A stretch of 64,000 bases of DNA from Methylotenera sp. L2L1 (GTDB lineage: Bacteria; Pseudomonadota; Gammaproteobacteria; Burkholderiales; Methylophilaceae): assembly GCF_000744605.1 (NCBI RefSeq), contig NZ_JQMG01000001.1, positions 2,046,001 through 2,110,000 of the forward strand, in the 5' to 3' direction. The notes below the pieces were generated by a model, which saw nothing but the letters and a program-made list of their open reading frames with translations, searched no databases and was not told the origin of the DNA. The stretch's first letter is position 1, and every line of letters begins with the position of its first letter. A program made the translations under genes and the position numbers. This document shows positions 17,743-26,703 of the stretch, one piece after another.

Positions 17743-17786
17743 CAATGATGTAATGGCGTTTCTCATCATTATTTATTACATCATTG
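17743..17786 (+). promoter_or_regulatory. 12-bp perfect inverted repeat in front of kup
   Basis: CAATGATGTAAT at 17743-17754 pairs with ATTACATCATTG at 17775-17786 around a 20-nt loop. The downstream arm ends 16 nt before the kup ATG, and no clear Shine-Dalgarno sequence is visible in between. It could be an operator or an RNA hairpin affecting translation of kup. There is no T-run, so it is not a normal terminator. Confidence 0.45.
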
Positions 17787-17802
17787 TGACAATTCAATCC
17801 AT

Positions 17803-19674
17803 ATGACAACTCAATCTAAAAGTATTGGCGCACTTACACTTGGCGCTATTGGTGTGGTTTACGGGGATATTGGTACTAGCCCACTTTACACTGTTAAAGA
17901 AATCTTTGGAGAATCTACAGGCATAGCGCTTACTCAATCAAACATCATCGGTGCAATTTCAGCTGTGTTTTGGGCATTAATGTTTATTGTGACCTTGAAG
18001 TACGTGATATTGGTACTTCGCGCAGATAATCGAGGCGAGGGTGGTGTGATGGCGTTATTGGCCTTAGCTGTGTCCTCGGCAAAAAACAATATTAGCAATA
18101 AGACATTTATGTTGGGGCTGGGTGTACTAGGCGCGGCATTGTTTTATGGGGATAGCATACTAACGCCCGCAATTTCAGTTTTATCTGCAGTTGAAGGTTT
18201 AGAACTTGTTGCACCGGGTTTGTCGCACTACGTTATGCCAATTTCGATTACGATTTTAATCGCATTATTTATGTTCCAAAAACATGGAACGGCGAAGGTG
18301 GGCAAGTTTTTTGGGCCAATCGTCATTTTATGGTTTGTTGTGCTAGGCTGTATTGGTGTTTTAAACATTATTGATAACCCGCAGATATTACATGCTCTTA
18401 ATCCAATACATGCTTATGAATTTTTAGCAGCACGTGGAGCAGGCATTTTTCTGGCGGTTGGGACAGTTGTGCTTGCGGTCACTGGTGCAGAAGCACTGTA
18501 TGCCGACATGGGGCATTTTGGAAAGCCTGCAATTCGTATCGCGTGGGTAGGGCTTGTGTTCCCAGGATTAGCACTTAACTACTTAGGACAAGGCGCTTTG
18601 TTACTCACAACACCATCTGCTGTGAGCAATCCATTTTATTTATCATTTCCTAGTGAGTTGCTTATTCCAGCCGTAGTTCTTTCGACATTTGCTACGATCA
18701 TTGCGTCACAAGCTGTTATTTCAGGCGCATACTCTATTACAAGGCAAGCCATACAGCTTGGGTTTCTTCCTAGAATGAGAATCCTTCACACATCAGCAAC
18801 GGAGTCTGGTCAGATCTATGTGCCAGCGATTAACTGGGGGTTGTTAGTTGCTGTAATAATGACTGTCATATTCTTCCAGAACTCCTCTGCAATTGCTGCA
18901 GCCTATGGAATCGCTGTTACGGGAACGATGTTAATTACATCAATACTGACATATTTTGTTGTGCGAAATGTTTGGAAGTATCCTCTATGGCTTGCTGCTG
19001 GCGCTACAAGTATATTCATTGCGCTTGATGTAATGTTGCTTGCTTCGTGCTCAGTGAAGTTTTTCAAAGGCGGTTGGTTCCCAATTGTCCTTGCGGTCAT
19101 CATGGTGGTCATCATGTGGACATGGAAACAAGGAAGAGAAACTCTTTTAAGCAACATTCATAATGATGATCCTAAACTAGATGATTTCATTAAAAGTATT
19201 GCTGGTAGCGATATTGCACGTATTGAAAGAACTGCAGTATATCTCTCTGCAAATGTAGATAATGTGCCACAAGCGCTGATGCATAACCTCAAGCACAATC
19301 AGGTGCTACATCAAACAAACTTAATTATTACTGTTGGGTTTACAGATGAGCCTAATGTGCCAATGGAGCGAAGATTTGATATAAAAACATTAGAGGCTGG
19401 TTTTTGGCAAATAAAACTGTATTTCGGGTTTATGGATACACCCGACGTACCGAAAGCTTTGCTGGGTATTGATATTCCTACTATATCGATTGATGCATTC
19501 ACGACGTCTTATTTTCTTAGTCGCGAAACAATCATTTCTGGACACGGCGGGGCAATGGCAAAATGGCGTGATGATCTCTTTGTATTCATGTCTCGTAACT
19601 CAGGGAGTGCGGTCGATTTTTTTAATATTCCAAGTAATAGCGTGATTGAATTGGGATCTAGAGTGCATATTTAA
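17803..19674 (+). CDS. kup: potassium uptake permease Kup
   Basis: 623 residues, the usual size for Kup (E. coli 622). The N-terminus carries the family signature [17 protein letters not shown] (here [20 protein letters not shown]), followed by about twelve membrane helices ([42 protein letters not shown]). The cytosolic C-terminal domain (from about residue 455) is present. Kup imports K+ with protons across the inner membrane. It stands 95 nt after the KdpE-like gene on the same strand. The link to the two-component pair is inferred from position and from the hairpin in the gap. Confidence 0.95.
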   Translation: MTTQSKSIGALTLGAIGVVYGDIGTSPLYTVKEIFGESTGIALTQSNIIGAISAVFWALMFIVTLKYVILVLRADNRGEGGVMALLALAVSSAKNNISNKTFMLGLGVLGAALFYGDSILTPAISVLSAVEGLELVAPGLSHYVMPISITILIALFMFQKHGTAKVGKFFGPIVILWFVVLGCIGVLNIIDNPQILHALNPIHAYEFLAARGAGIFLAVGTVVLAVTGAEALYADMGHFGKPAIRIAWVGLVFPGLALNYLGQGALLLTTPSAVSNPFYLSFPSELLIPAVVLSTFATIIASQAVISGAYSITRQAIQLGFLPRMRILHTSATESGQIYVPAINWGLLVAVIMTVIFFQNSSAIAAAYGIAVTGTMLITSILTYFVVRNVWKYPLWLAAGATSIFIALDVMLLASCSVKFFKGGWFPIVLAVIMVVIMWTWKQGRETLLSNIHNDDPKLDDFIKSIAGSDIARIERTAVYLSANVDNVPQALMHNLKHNQVLHQTNLIITVGFTDEPNVPMERRFDIKTLEAGFWQIKLYFGFMDTPDVPKALLGIDIPTISIDAFTTSYFLSRETIISGHGGAMAKWRDDLFVFMSRNSGSAVDFFNIPSNSVIELGSRVHI

Positions 19675-19712
19675 GATGAAAGTTAAGATTTATACATTGA
19701 TTGGATGTAGTC

Positions 19713-19937
19713 ATGAGCGATAAAGCTGACCTTGCTAAATATGAAGTTAGTTGTTTAGAGATGGTTCGCAATGGTAAATATTTGAATGTTGCATCGGTGT
19801 CTAATGAAGTGGAGGCCTTAGTTGCACACGGGTATGTTTCTAAGAGTGCTTTAGTTGGAATGCCGCTGATGCAAAGTCGTTATGATTATGTATTATCAAT
19901 TCAAGGTTTGATCGCATTGAGGCAACATAAATATTAA
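19713..19937 (+). CDS. small cytosolic protein of unknown function
   Basis: 74 residues from ATG 19713 (GGA 7 nt upstream); an in-frame TTG four codons earlier is a weaker start. It has no signal or membrane segment and reads as a compact alpha/beta fold (SCLEMVRNGKYLNVASVSNEVEALVAHGYVSKSALVGMPLM). No family is recognised. It is 38 nt after kup on the same strand, so it may be part of that transcript. Confidence 0.6.
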   Translation: MSDKADLAKYEVSCLEMVRNGKYLNVASVSNEVEALVAHGYVSKSALVGMPLMQSRYDYVLSIQGLIALRQHKY

Positions 19938-19976
19938 TTTGGAATAGACATGTTCGCTATAAACATCTTTGGTTAA

Positions 19977-20059
19977 TGAGCAGAAGGCCAACCATGGGCG
20001 GCCTTCTGCTCAAGGCAGCATCCTAGCGAGTACCGCATGGCAGCTCTTTAAGGCTGCCT
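19977..20059. repeat. two consecutive hairpins, possible RNA structure or terminator pair
   Basis: TGAGCAGAAGGCC at 19977-19989 is perfectly mirrored at 20000-20012 (13-bp stem, 10-nt loop). Immediately after, AGGCAGC (20013-20019) pairs with GCTGCCT (20053-20059) across 33 nt. The first hairpin lies 40 nt after the small gene at 19937. Neither is followed by a T-run on the plus strand. The second overlaps the broken end of the VWA-gene relic. An 11-bp direct repeat, GCCTGCTTATT, occurs at 20056 and 20086. Confidence 0.5.
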
Positions 20060-20278
20060 GCTTATTAATTGCAAAGAGTAGTTTAGCCTGCTTATTGGCC
20101 TCTTGTTCATTTCCATGTCTTTGACATTCATGCTTTGTGTAATATCAATAACAAACATGTGGTTATCTACATTAAGTGAAAGTGTAACTTTAGGGTTGGC
20201 TACAGCGATTGCTAGACCCATAAGCGACAACCATAGATATACCACTTTGCGAATAAAGTATAGATGCAATACGTTCAT
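20048..20278 (-). pseudogene. N-terminal relic of a VWA-domain membrane protein
   Basis: A 76-codon reading frame carries a hydrophobic N-terminus (YLWLSLMGLAIAVANPKVTL) followed by HMFVIDITQSMNVKDME and then RPISRLNYSLQLI. This is the start of a von Willebrand A domain: VIDITQSMN fits the DxSxS metal-binding loop of the VWA proteins found next to MoxR ATPases, in the variant in which the first Ser is Thr. The protein ends abruptly inside the domain, next to the two hairpins at 19977-20059; a full family member would run for over 200 more residues. The fragment is therefore likely a decayed gene end. Family assignment from motif only. Confidence 0.55.
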
Positions 20279-20340
20279 GCCGGCATCAATCTTTATTTAG
20301 AACACTCAATAAGCGCATCATGAGCATATAAAGTATTAGG

Positions 20341-20787
20341 CTAATGATCTGCTCTGTTGAATGTTGAGCGGAAGATAAACACAGAGGCTTTACCAAAACC
20401 ATAGCTGGTGGTGAGAATGCTTGCGAATAAGTAATATTTGAATAGATCTGGAGGCGGTGAAGTAGGGCTATCTAGTGATGGAAAAATGGCCATGAGCAAA
20501 AATAAGCTTGAGTTCGTAAAAGCACCAATCACCATTGCCCAGTTTACATGCCAAGGTAAAGGTACTTTAGCTGCGTATATCCCGAGGATTAAGGCTGTCA
20601 TTAGCAAGAAATCAATGTGTGCTTGTAATAAGCGTGTGAATTTCCCAACAAATATATCTTGTAGTGGATATACCCCGAAATTTAACCCTACCATGCACCA
20701 TGCCAGTAACAATGCCATGATTAGCCACATTGTTGCGCCACGGATGAGTACAATATTTCCTGCATGTTGCTTGTCTTGATGAGCCAT
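20341..20787 (-). CDS. small four-helix membrane protein, perhaps styrene-oxide-isomerase-like
   Basis: 148 residues from ATG 20787, preceded by GGAG; the open frame upstream does not look coding. Four hydrophobic helices are clear, near residues 15-36, 53-72, 80-103 and 118-140. The second begins LLQAHIDFLLMTALILG and the third has AFTNSSLFLL. Size, four-helix layout and a His at the start of helix 2 recall styrene-oxide isomerase and hydroxylaminobenzene mutase, but the match is weak and by eye. An AraC regulator is transcribed divergently from 20956. Confidence 0.6.
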   Translation of the reverse strand: MAHQDKQHAGNIVLIRGATMWLIMALLLAWCMVGLNFGVYPLQDIFVGKFTRLLQAHIDFLLMTALILGIYAAKVPLPWHVNWAMVIGAFTNSSLFLLMAIFPSLDSPTSPPPDLFKYYLFASILTTSYGFGKASVFIFRSTFNRADH

Positions 20788-20955
20788 TAGTTTCTCCAAA
20801 GTAATGAATAGATAAAGCATGAAGATTAAGCAAGTTAGGTTAATTACGCTTGATTGAACTGGATGGAAAATTTGACTGAAACGGTGTTTTTGAAATTTAC
20901 ATCGTTTTAGTAATGGGGTTATGATGCTGATAGGAGTGCAGAATGGAGCAAATAA

Positions 20956-21939
20956 ATGAATCAGCAAAATTTAAATCTAGAGCCGCTGCATCACCATCCA
21001 ATCAAGTTATCAACGGAAGATATACCTGCGCCCCATAGGCAAGAGTGGCTTAGTGAGGTAATTGGGCGAGAGTATGCGAATGTTAGGATTGCACCTCCAA
21101 AGCATGGGGCGCTGTTTAATGAGATGACCATTTACCCTTGGCAGAATTTACGACTTTCTGTGATTCATTCAAGCAGCATTAATATAGAACGACTACCTAA
21201 AGAGCCACATTACAACAGCCAAGATAATTATTTTGGCGTGATTTTACTTTCTGGAAAATATTTGCTTGAGCAAAACAACCGTGAGGTTTATCTTCAACCA
21301 GGAGACATGACGATTTATGATGCGACGCTGCCGCATCGCATCTATTGTCCCCAAAATTTCTCTAAACTCATCATCTCGATTCCCCGCAAACAAATGCGAG
21401 AAAGAGTGGCTGGTGTTGAACATTGCACCGCATTGAAAATGAAAGCGGATATTGGTATAGGTGCAGTGACATCAAGCTTTATTCAATCTATAGCTAAAGA
21501 AGCTAATCAGATGACATCTAACGCATTTAGTGCAGCTTCAGATAGTGCTCTAGATTTGTTTACGCTAGCGTTAAATAATGTTCGCCCTCAAAACATACAC
21601 CTTTCTAGAAGTCGCTCGTTGTCGCTGTATCGTGTTAAAGATTTTGTAGCGCGTAACCTGACGAACTCAGCACTGGATAGTGCCAGTATTGTTGCCGGTA
21701 CAGGGTTATCTGAACGATATATTAATGAGTTATTTCATGATGAAGAATTATCGCTAATGCGTCATGTTTGGAAACAGCGATTGGCTAATTGTTATCGAGA
21801 CTTATCTAACCCAAGCTTTATGAGTAAACAGATTTCTGAGATTGCATTGCATTGGGGGTTCAATGATTTTTCTCATTTTAGCAGGGCCTTCAAACAACAA
21901 TATGGGGTGACACCAAGAAGTGTGAAGGCACTTAATTAA
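20956..21939 (+). CDS. AraC-family regulator with AraC-binding-like (FeaR-type) sensor domain
   Basis: 327 residues; ATG 20956 has a GGAG site. The N-terminal 180 residues are a cupin-like ligand-binding domain of the FeaR type (FGVILLSGKYLLEQNNREVYLQPGDMTIYDATLPHRI). The C-terminal 100 residues hold two helix-turn-helices (LDSASIVAGTGLSERYINELFHDE and ISEIALHWGFNDFSHFSRAFKQQYGVTPRSVK). Regulators of this subgroup often control catabolic genes for aromatic or amine substrates. The divergent four-helix membrane protein is the obvious target. Confidence 0.88.
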   Translation: MNQQNLNLEPLHHHPIKLSTEDIPAPHRQEWLSEVIGREYANVRIAPPKHGALFNEMTIYPWQNLRLSVIHSSSINIERLPKEPHYNSQDNYFGVILLSGKYLLEQNNREVYLQPGDMTIYDATLPHRIYCPQNFSKLIISIPRKQMRERVAGVEHCTALKMKADIGIGAVTSSFIQSIAKEANQMTSNAFSAASDSALDLFTLALNNVRPQNIHLSRSRSLSLYRVKDFVARNLTNSALDSASIVAGTGLSERYINELFHDEELSLMRHVWKQRLANCYRDLSNPSFMSKQISEIALHWGFNDFSHFSRAFKQQYGVTPRSVKALN

Positions 21940-22158
21940 CATTATTACTTTGGAATTAGTGTTTATTTTTTAATTTAAATATATATAACAGTATCTTATG
22001 TATTTTTATTACAGTTGTTTGTTAAGTTTAAGGTGTGGCATTATTTTCGTTGTCAGTAGCTAATTCAAGGTGAAAGATAAGTGTTTTAGTAGTATTTATT
22101 GTTAAGGTGCTATGGCACTTACGATTGATTAAGTGGTGCATTGCTATGATAGCCAGAT

Positions 22159-22190
22159 AAAAAAAAGACCGCATTTGCGGTCATTTTTTT
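22159..22190 (-). terminator. bidirectional Rho-independent terminator after hupB
   Basis: Stem GACCGC / GCGGTC with a 4-nt loop is flanked by eight A on one side and seven T on the other, so it can work on both strands. It is 63 nt downstream of the HU stop codon on the minus strand. Otherwise the 310 nt between the AraC gene and HU hold nothing I can identify. Confidence 0.88.
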
Positions 22191-22252
22191 GAGACATTCT
22201 CAGTAGTTAAGCCTTGCTATGATATAGCTGATAGGCTAGCTGAGCATAACTT

Positions 22253-22525
22253 TTAGTTAACTTTGTCTTTAAGTGTTTTGCCTGCTTTAAATACAGGTGC
22301 ATTACGTGCTGCGATTTCGATAGATGCGCCTGTAGATGGGTTACGACCTGTACGAGCAGCTTTTTTAGTAACTTGGAATGTACCAAAACCTACAAGGGCA
22401 ACATTGTCACCAGCTTTCAATGTGTCACCAACAGTGCTAATGATTGCGTCTAATACACGGTTTGCATCAGCTTGCGTTACGCCAGCTTCGGCAGCTACTT
22501 TTGCTACTAATTCAGATTTGTTCAT
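22253..22525 (-). CDS. hupB: DNA-binding protein HU (beta-type)
   Basis: 90 residues, the full length of [31 protein letters not shown] is the dimerisation half. [25 protein letters not shown] is the hallmark of the DNA-binding arm, and the protein ends [22 protein letters not shown] bends and compacts DNA. The gene stands alone and has its own terminator. The sequence fits HU better than IHF ([12 protein letters not shown]). Confidence 0.96.
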   Translation of the reverse strand: MNKSELVAKVAAEAGVTQADANRVLDAIISTVGDTLKAGDNVALVGFGTFQVTKKAARTGRNPSTGASIEIAARNAPVFKAGKTLKDKVN

Positions 22526-22744
22526 GTGAATATCCTAAATATGGTTAAGAGATTATCTCCAGCCCTTATTTGGCAAGGGGTCGAGAGGGATTACATCGTA
22601 GCACTAATTTATATTAGTCAGCTAATTGCTTTGTAAAAAAAGATAAAAAATAATGAAAAATTGAAGATTGGACACGATATTGTTACTTTTTATGCATGAC
22701 TGAGAAGAGTGCGTCAATGTTTCAGGGGGAATTGACGCTGTTAG

Positions 22745-23650
22745 CTACTCTAAATCCCAGTATGGTTCAGTGCCAAAACGCTCGATAAGGAAGTCAATCA
22801 ATACGCGTATTTTCAAAGGTAAATTGCGTTTTGGCAGATACAATGCATATACATGCTGATGTACAGGAATATATTCAGACAACACAGATTTTAGGCGTTT
22901 GGCTTGAATCTCTTTACCAATAATAAACGTTGGTAGTAAGGCTAAACCAAATCCGCCTAACACGACTTGCGATAAAGCTTCGTCATCATTGATACGCAAT
23001 CTGCCTGAGACTGGCACAGAAACCTCTCCGCCTGGCCCATTAAAGCGCCATAAGCCCTTATCACCAGAGTGGATGTAATCTAAGCAATTATGATTAACGA
23101 GATCTTGCGGGAGTAGCGGGGTGCCAAATTCTTCAAAGTAATCTGGGGTCGCACATAGTTTACGTCGGATCGGCGCTAGTTTTCTTGCAACCAATGCTTG
23201 CGGCAAGTCACGAGTAACGCTGATGACAACGTCATAACCTTCCTCAGTTAAATCAACCACCCGGTCAGTGATCGTCATGTCAATATCAAGCTCTGGATAA
23301 TGGCGCAGAAAATCGCCAATCGCTGGCGCTATATGTAGCGTTCCAAACGCAACTGATGCGGCCACTTTAAGCACGCCACGCGGTTGGGCGTTTAGGCTAT
23401 CAATCATCTTATGCGCTTGATCAGCCTCATAGCTAATGCGTGTGCAATAGTCAAAAAAAGCAGTGCCTACCTCAGTCAGACTTAGGTGTCGCGTGCTTCT
23501 ATTGAGCAGGCTGGCGCCAAGTGCATGTTCTAGTTTTGAAACTGCTTTACTCACGGATGAGCGTGAAACGCCAAGCTTTCTAGCGGCAGCAGAAAAGCTT
23601 TGCTCGTTGACCACATGCGCAAAAATAATCATCAGATTTAAATCATACAT
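22745..23650 (-). CDS. LysR-family transcriptional regulator (CrgA/DsdC-like group)
   Basis: 301 residues from ATG 23650, which starts at the N-terminal helix (MYDLNLMIIFAHVV); an upstream TTG would add 13 residues without support. The winged helix is residues 5-65 (SFSAAARKLGVSRSSVSKAVSKLEHALGASLLNRSTRHLSLTEVG). The effector domain (VLKVAASVAFGTLHIAPAIGDFL ... YDVVISVTRDLPQALVARKLAPIRRKLCATPDYF) is that of the large CrgA-like LysR group. The target is unknown. The rnk-like gene is divergent, 119 bp away. Confidence 0.92.
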   Translation of the reverse strand: MYDLNLMIIFAHVVNEQSFSAAARKLGVSRSSVSKAVSKLEHALGASLLNRSTRHLSLTEVGTAFFDYCTRISYEADQAHKMIDSLNAQPRGVLKVAASVAFGTLHIAPAIGDFLRHYPELDIDMTITDRVVDLTEEGYDVVISVTRDLPQALVARKLAPIRRKLCATPDYFEEFGTPLLPQDLVNHNCLDYIHSGDKGLWRFNGPGGEVSVPVSGRLRINDDEALSQVVLGGFGLALLPTFIIGKEIQAKRLKSVLSEYIPVHQHVYALYLPKRNLPLKIRVLIDFLIERFGTEPYWDLE

Positions 23651-23769
23651 AGCGCTTATTGTAGCGCTATAGGAAACAATTATGTTCAATTGTATGGACT
23701 AATTTAAATGATGCGTACAGATTAAGATTGAGCCTTGCCAATAGAGATGGCGTATTAATTTTGTATGGT

Positions 23770-24144
23770 ATGGATATTACGATGGAACTAGAAAATTTAA
23801 TTATTTCAGATAAGGATTTTGTTCGATTATCTAAGCTAGATAATCACGGGTTGTTAGGGTATGAGTTGAGCAGGGCGGTTGTTATGCCGGAAGACCAAGT
23901 GCCGCCAAATGTCGTAAGAATGAACACCCGCGTGGTTTATTTAGATGAAAGTAATGGCGTCAGTAGAGAGGTGGAGCTTGTGTTTCCTGAGGATGTCGAT
24001 TTGGATATTGGGAAAATCTCAGTGCTATCGCCAGTTGGTTCAGCACTGCTAGGCTTGGAGGAGGGGCAAACAATTGACTGGTCATTCCCTAATGACCCTT
24101 CTCGACGCCTAAGAGTGATGAGTGTTGCTAAATCAAATACATAG
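23770..24144 (+). CDS. rnk: Rnk-like protein with GreA/GreB C-terminal domain
   Basis: 124 residues from ATG 23770; 23782 is also possible. It has the short N-terminal helical segment of Rnk (LENLIISDKDFVRLSKL) and the GreA/GreB-type C-terminal domain (VVRMNTRVVYLDESNG, LVFPEDVDLDIGKISVLSPVGSALLGLEEGQTIDW). Rnk binds RNA polymerase and competes with Gre factors but lacks their coiled coil. A four-helix membrane protein gene follows after 9 nt with a strong AGGAGG site. Confidence 0.85.
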   Translation: MDITMELENLIISDKDFVRLSKLDNHGLLGYELSRAVVMPEDQVPPNVVRMNTRVVYLDESNGVSREVELVFPEDVDLDIGKISVLSPVGSALLGLEEGQTIDWSFPNDPSRRLRVMSVAKSNT

Positions 24145-24153
24145 GAGGATTAA

Positions 24154-24531
24154 ATGATGAACAAAGCATTAGATAACGCAGCAGTATTTGTCACAACTTA
24201 CATTATTTTTATGTTGCCGACTTATTTTTTACCATACTTACGTACCAGTTCATCTGCGCTTTATGGTTTAGAAGAGGCTGGCGCTAATGTGTTTAATTTT
24301 GCATTTTTTATACATTTGGCCTCGATGATCGTGCTGTGCTGGATATGTTTAGTAAGGGGCGCTATTGTAGGTAAAAATTGGTTGTTCATACTACCGATGG
24401 TTGCGTTTGCTTTTGAGTTTATTTCAAAGCTAAGTGTTATTCCATATATTCCATCGATGTATCACGTGCTAGCCATTGTCGTAGGCGCTACGTCAGCTAA
24501 TTTTTTAGCGTCGGATAAGCTAAGTAGTTAA
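24154..24531 (+). CDS. small four-helix membrane protein of unknown function
   Basis: 125 residues (or 124 from the second ATG). Four hydrophobic helices are visible, near 9-28 (VFVTTYIIFMLPTYFLPY), 48-68 (FAFFIHLASMIVLCWICLV), 74-92 (WLFILPMVAFAFEFIS) and 100-118 (MYHVLAIVVGATSANFL). I recognise no family. It is coupled to the rnk-like gene with a strong Shine-Dalgarno sequence and ends at a terminator. Confidence 0.75.
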   Translation: MMNKALDNAAVFVTTYIIFMLPTYFLPYLRTSSSALYGLEEAGANVFNFAFFIHLASMIVLCWICLVRGAIVGKNWLFILPMVAFAFEFISKLSVIPYIPSMYHVLAIVVGATSANFLASDKLSS

Positions 24532-24566
24532 GCGATGATTGAAAATTGGTAAGCGCCATGCTTAGA

Positions 24567-24623
24567 TAAACTGCGTTCAATTTAATGCTTATTTAATTAA
24601 AGTTGAGCGCAGTTTAGGTTTTT
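24567..24623 (+). terminator. Rho-independent terminator
   Basis: TAAACTGCG at 24567-24575 pairs with CGCAGTTTA at 24608-24616, extended by TCAA / TTGA and AT-rich pairing, and is followed by GG and five T. It is 36 nt after the small membrane-protein gene. The rest of the 24624-24823 gap holds nothing recognisable. Confidence 0.7.
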
Positions 24624-24823
24624 CAGCAACATGAATGTATATAGCTATTCCACTAAATCATCCTACTATCTAGTCATTCCGTGCTTTCGCGTCTGAGTAA
24701 CCAGCTTTGACGTATGAGTTAGCATTGGCTCACGGTCTGACACGTAATCTAGAGTTTGTGCAATGAGACACAGCATCGAATTGTTTGAGGAAACAGCTAT
24801 AGTTGAATATTGCATGATTTTTA

Positions 24824-26683
24824 CTAGGCTGATTCATACATGCTCTTTAATTTAGTTTCAAAGTCACTCACTGGCAATGGTTGGCTAAATAAATAGCCCT
24901 GACAAAGATTGCATTTATGTTTTTCTAAAAATGCACGCTGACTCTCTGATTCAACACCTTCAGCAATGACTTCTATCCCCAAGTTATTTGCCATGCCAAT
25001 AATGGTTTGCACTACTACGGCATCTCTATCATTCATACTCATATTACGTATAAAAGACTGGTCGATTTTTAGTTGATCTAGCGGTAGTTTTGTTAGGTAA
25101 GATAGTGATGAGAATCCCGTGCCAAAGTCATCCATTGAGAAGCGTACCCCAACGTCTCTGAGTGCATGCATTTTAATAATCGCTTCTTCAACATTATCTA
25201 ATACAAGACTTTCAGTAAGCTCTAATTTAAGTTGGCTAGTTTTAATTGCGTACCGACTTAACATTTCGCTAACTTGATAGACGAAGTTAGGGTCGTGAAA
25301 CTGACATGCACTAACATTCACGGCTATTTGTAAGTCACGTGTAATTGGGTCATTTTCCCACGACTTAATTTGTTTACAAGCCGCTTCCATTACCCATTTT
25401 CCTATTGGGATAATCTGACCAGTTTCTTCGGTTAGTGGAATAAATTGCAAAGGAGGCACTAATCCTTTTTGAGGATGTTGCCAGCGGATAAGCGCTTCCG
25501 CACCATGGACCTTACCAGCGTGATCTACTTGCATTTGATAGTAGAGTCTAAACTGATTTTCTTTAATGGCTAAGCGCAAGTCATCTTCTAATGCCGTACG
25601 TGCCTCTAAAGCAGCCTGCATGGTTGGGTCGTAAAAACGCAGTGTGTTACGCCCAGAATTTTTAGCTTGGTACATCGCAATATCAGCACGTTTTAGTAAT
25701 TCATCAACAGTGATGGCTTGGTTGCGAAATAGACAGATGCCAATACTAGCGGAGCTATGATGTAAATAACTGTCTAGATAATAGGGTAGGTTAATCACTG
25801 AAATAATTTTTGCAGACACTGTTTCCGCTTGAATCGCTGCTTGAGATGGGTCCTCACTAAGGTCTTGTAATATCACGACAAACTCATCCCCGCCTAGTCT
25901 TGCTAGGGTATCCCCCTCACGCATACAGGTTTGTAGGCGCTTTGCGACCTCAATGAGCAATAAATCACCAACACTATGTCCTTTAGTGTCGTTCAGTGTT
26001 TTAAAGTGATCTAAGTCGATAAATAGCAGTGCACCATGATTGAGATGTCTGGCACTAACCGCTAAGGTATGTTGTAGACGATCAATTAACAGTAGCCTAT
26101 TAGGTAGGTTAGTGAGTAAGTCGTAGTACGCCAGATGCTGGATTTTATCTTCTGCTTCTTTTCTTCTGGCTATGTCTTGTTGTAAAAATCGGTTGGCTTC
26201 TTCTAATTGAAGTGTTTTTTCTTCTAGCTTACGTATCAGGATGACGCTGTAATCTTTAAGCGTGTCACTATGCTCGTTATCATCGGCATTTGGCACTTCT
26301 GGGGCTGTGACTACACCTTTAGATAGCACTTCATGAAAGCGGGCAATAAAATCTTCAGGCTCGGAGGGTTTTAGAATAAAGGCATCAGCACCAAGACTGA
26401 GTGCCAGCTTTTCATCCTCTGGCTCTGTATAAGTTGCCGTGTAAACAATAAACGGGATGGATTTAAGTCTTGCATCACTTTTCCAATGACGCAACAGTGT
26501 GTAGCCATCCATGACCGGCATAAGTAAATCAGAGACGACAAGTTGAGGCAAGTTTTGACGTGCTTTGGTTAGAGCCTCTGCACCATGTCGTGCAGACTCT
26601 ACCAAGTAACCATTACCTGTTAAAAGCGCTTGCAGGTAGTAAAGGTTCTCTTCCTTGTCATCAACAATCAAAACATGCGTCAT
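24824..26683 (-). CDS. response regulator with GGDEF and EAL domains (c-di-GMP turnover)
   Basis: 619 residues from ATG 26683, which has GGGAG and starts directly at the receiver (MTHVLIVDDKEENLYYL). A REC domain (LVVSDLLMPVMDGYTLLRH, IPFIVYTATYT, AFILKPSEPEDF) fills residues 1-125. A coiled coil follows at 140-185. The GGDEF domain has an intact GGDEF and an upstream RxxD inhibitory site (REGD), so cyclase activity is plausible. The EAL domain has EALIRW, ELTESLV, DDFGTGFSSLSYL and KIDQSF, so phosphodiesterase activity is plausible too. Both activities may be switched by phosphorylation from the kinase 400 nt upstream. Confidence 0.92.
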   Translation of the reverse strand: MTHVLIVDDKEENLYYLQALLTGNGYLVESARHGAEALTKARQNLPQLVVSDLLMPVMDGYTLLRHWKSDARLKSIPFIVYTATYTEPEDEKLALSLGADAFILKPSEPEDFIARFHEVLSKGVVTAPEVPNADDNEHSDTLKDYSVILIRKLEEKTLQLEEANRFLQQDIARRKEAEDKIQHLAYYDLLTNLPNRLLLIDRLQHTLAVSARHLNHGALLFIDLDHFKTLNDTKGHSVGDLLLIEVAKRLQTCMREGDTLARLGGDEFVVILQDLSEDPSQAAIQAETVSAKIISVINLPYYLDSYLHHSSASIGICLFRNQAITVDELLKRADIAMYQAKNSGRNTLRFYDPTMQAALEARTALEDDLRLAIKENQFRLYYQMQVDHAGKVHGAEALIRWQHPQKGLVPPLQFIPLTEETGQIIPIGKWVMEAACKQIKSWENDPITRDLQIAVNVSACQFHDPNFVYQVSEMLSRYAIKTSQLKLELTESLVLDNVEEAIIKMHALRDVGVRFSMDDFGTGFSSLSYLTKLPLDQLKIDQSFIRNMSMNDRDAVVVQTIIGMANNLGIEVIAEGVESESQRAFLEKHKCNLCQGYLFSQPLPVSDFETKLKSMYESA

Positions 26684-26703
26684 AAATCTCCCTGAACTGC
26701 TTA

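Noticed and set aside
20103-20300. 65-codon plus-strand reading frame overlapping the VWA relic
   Set aside because: It is the antisense shadow of the minus-strand VWA-type sequence, which has recognisable motif content; the plus frame has none.
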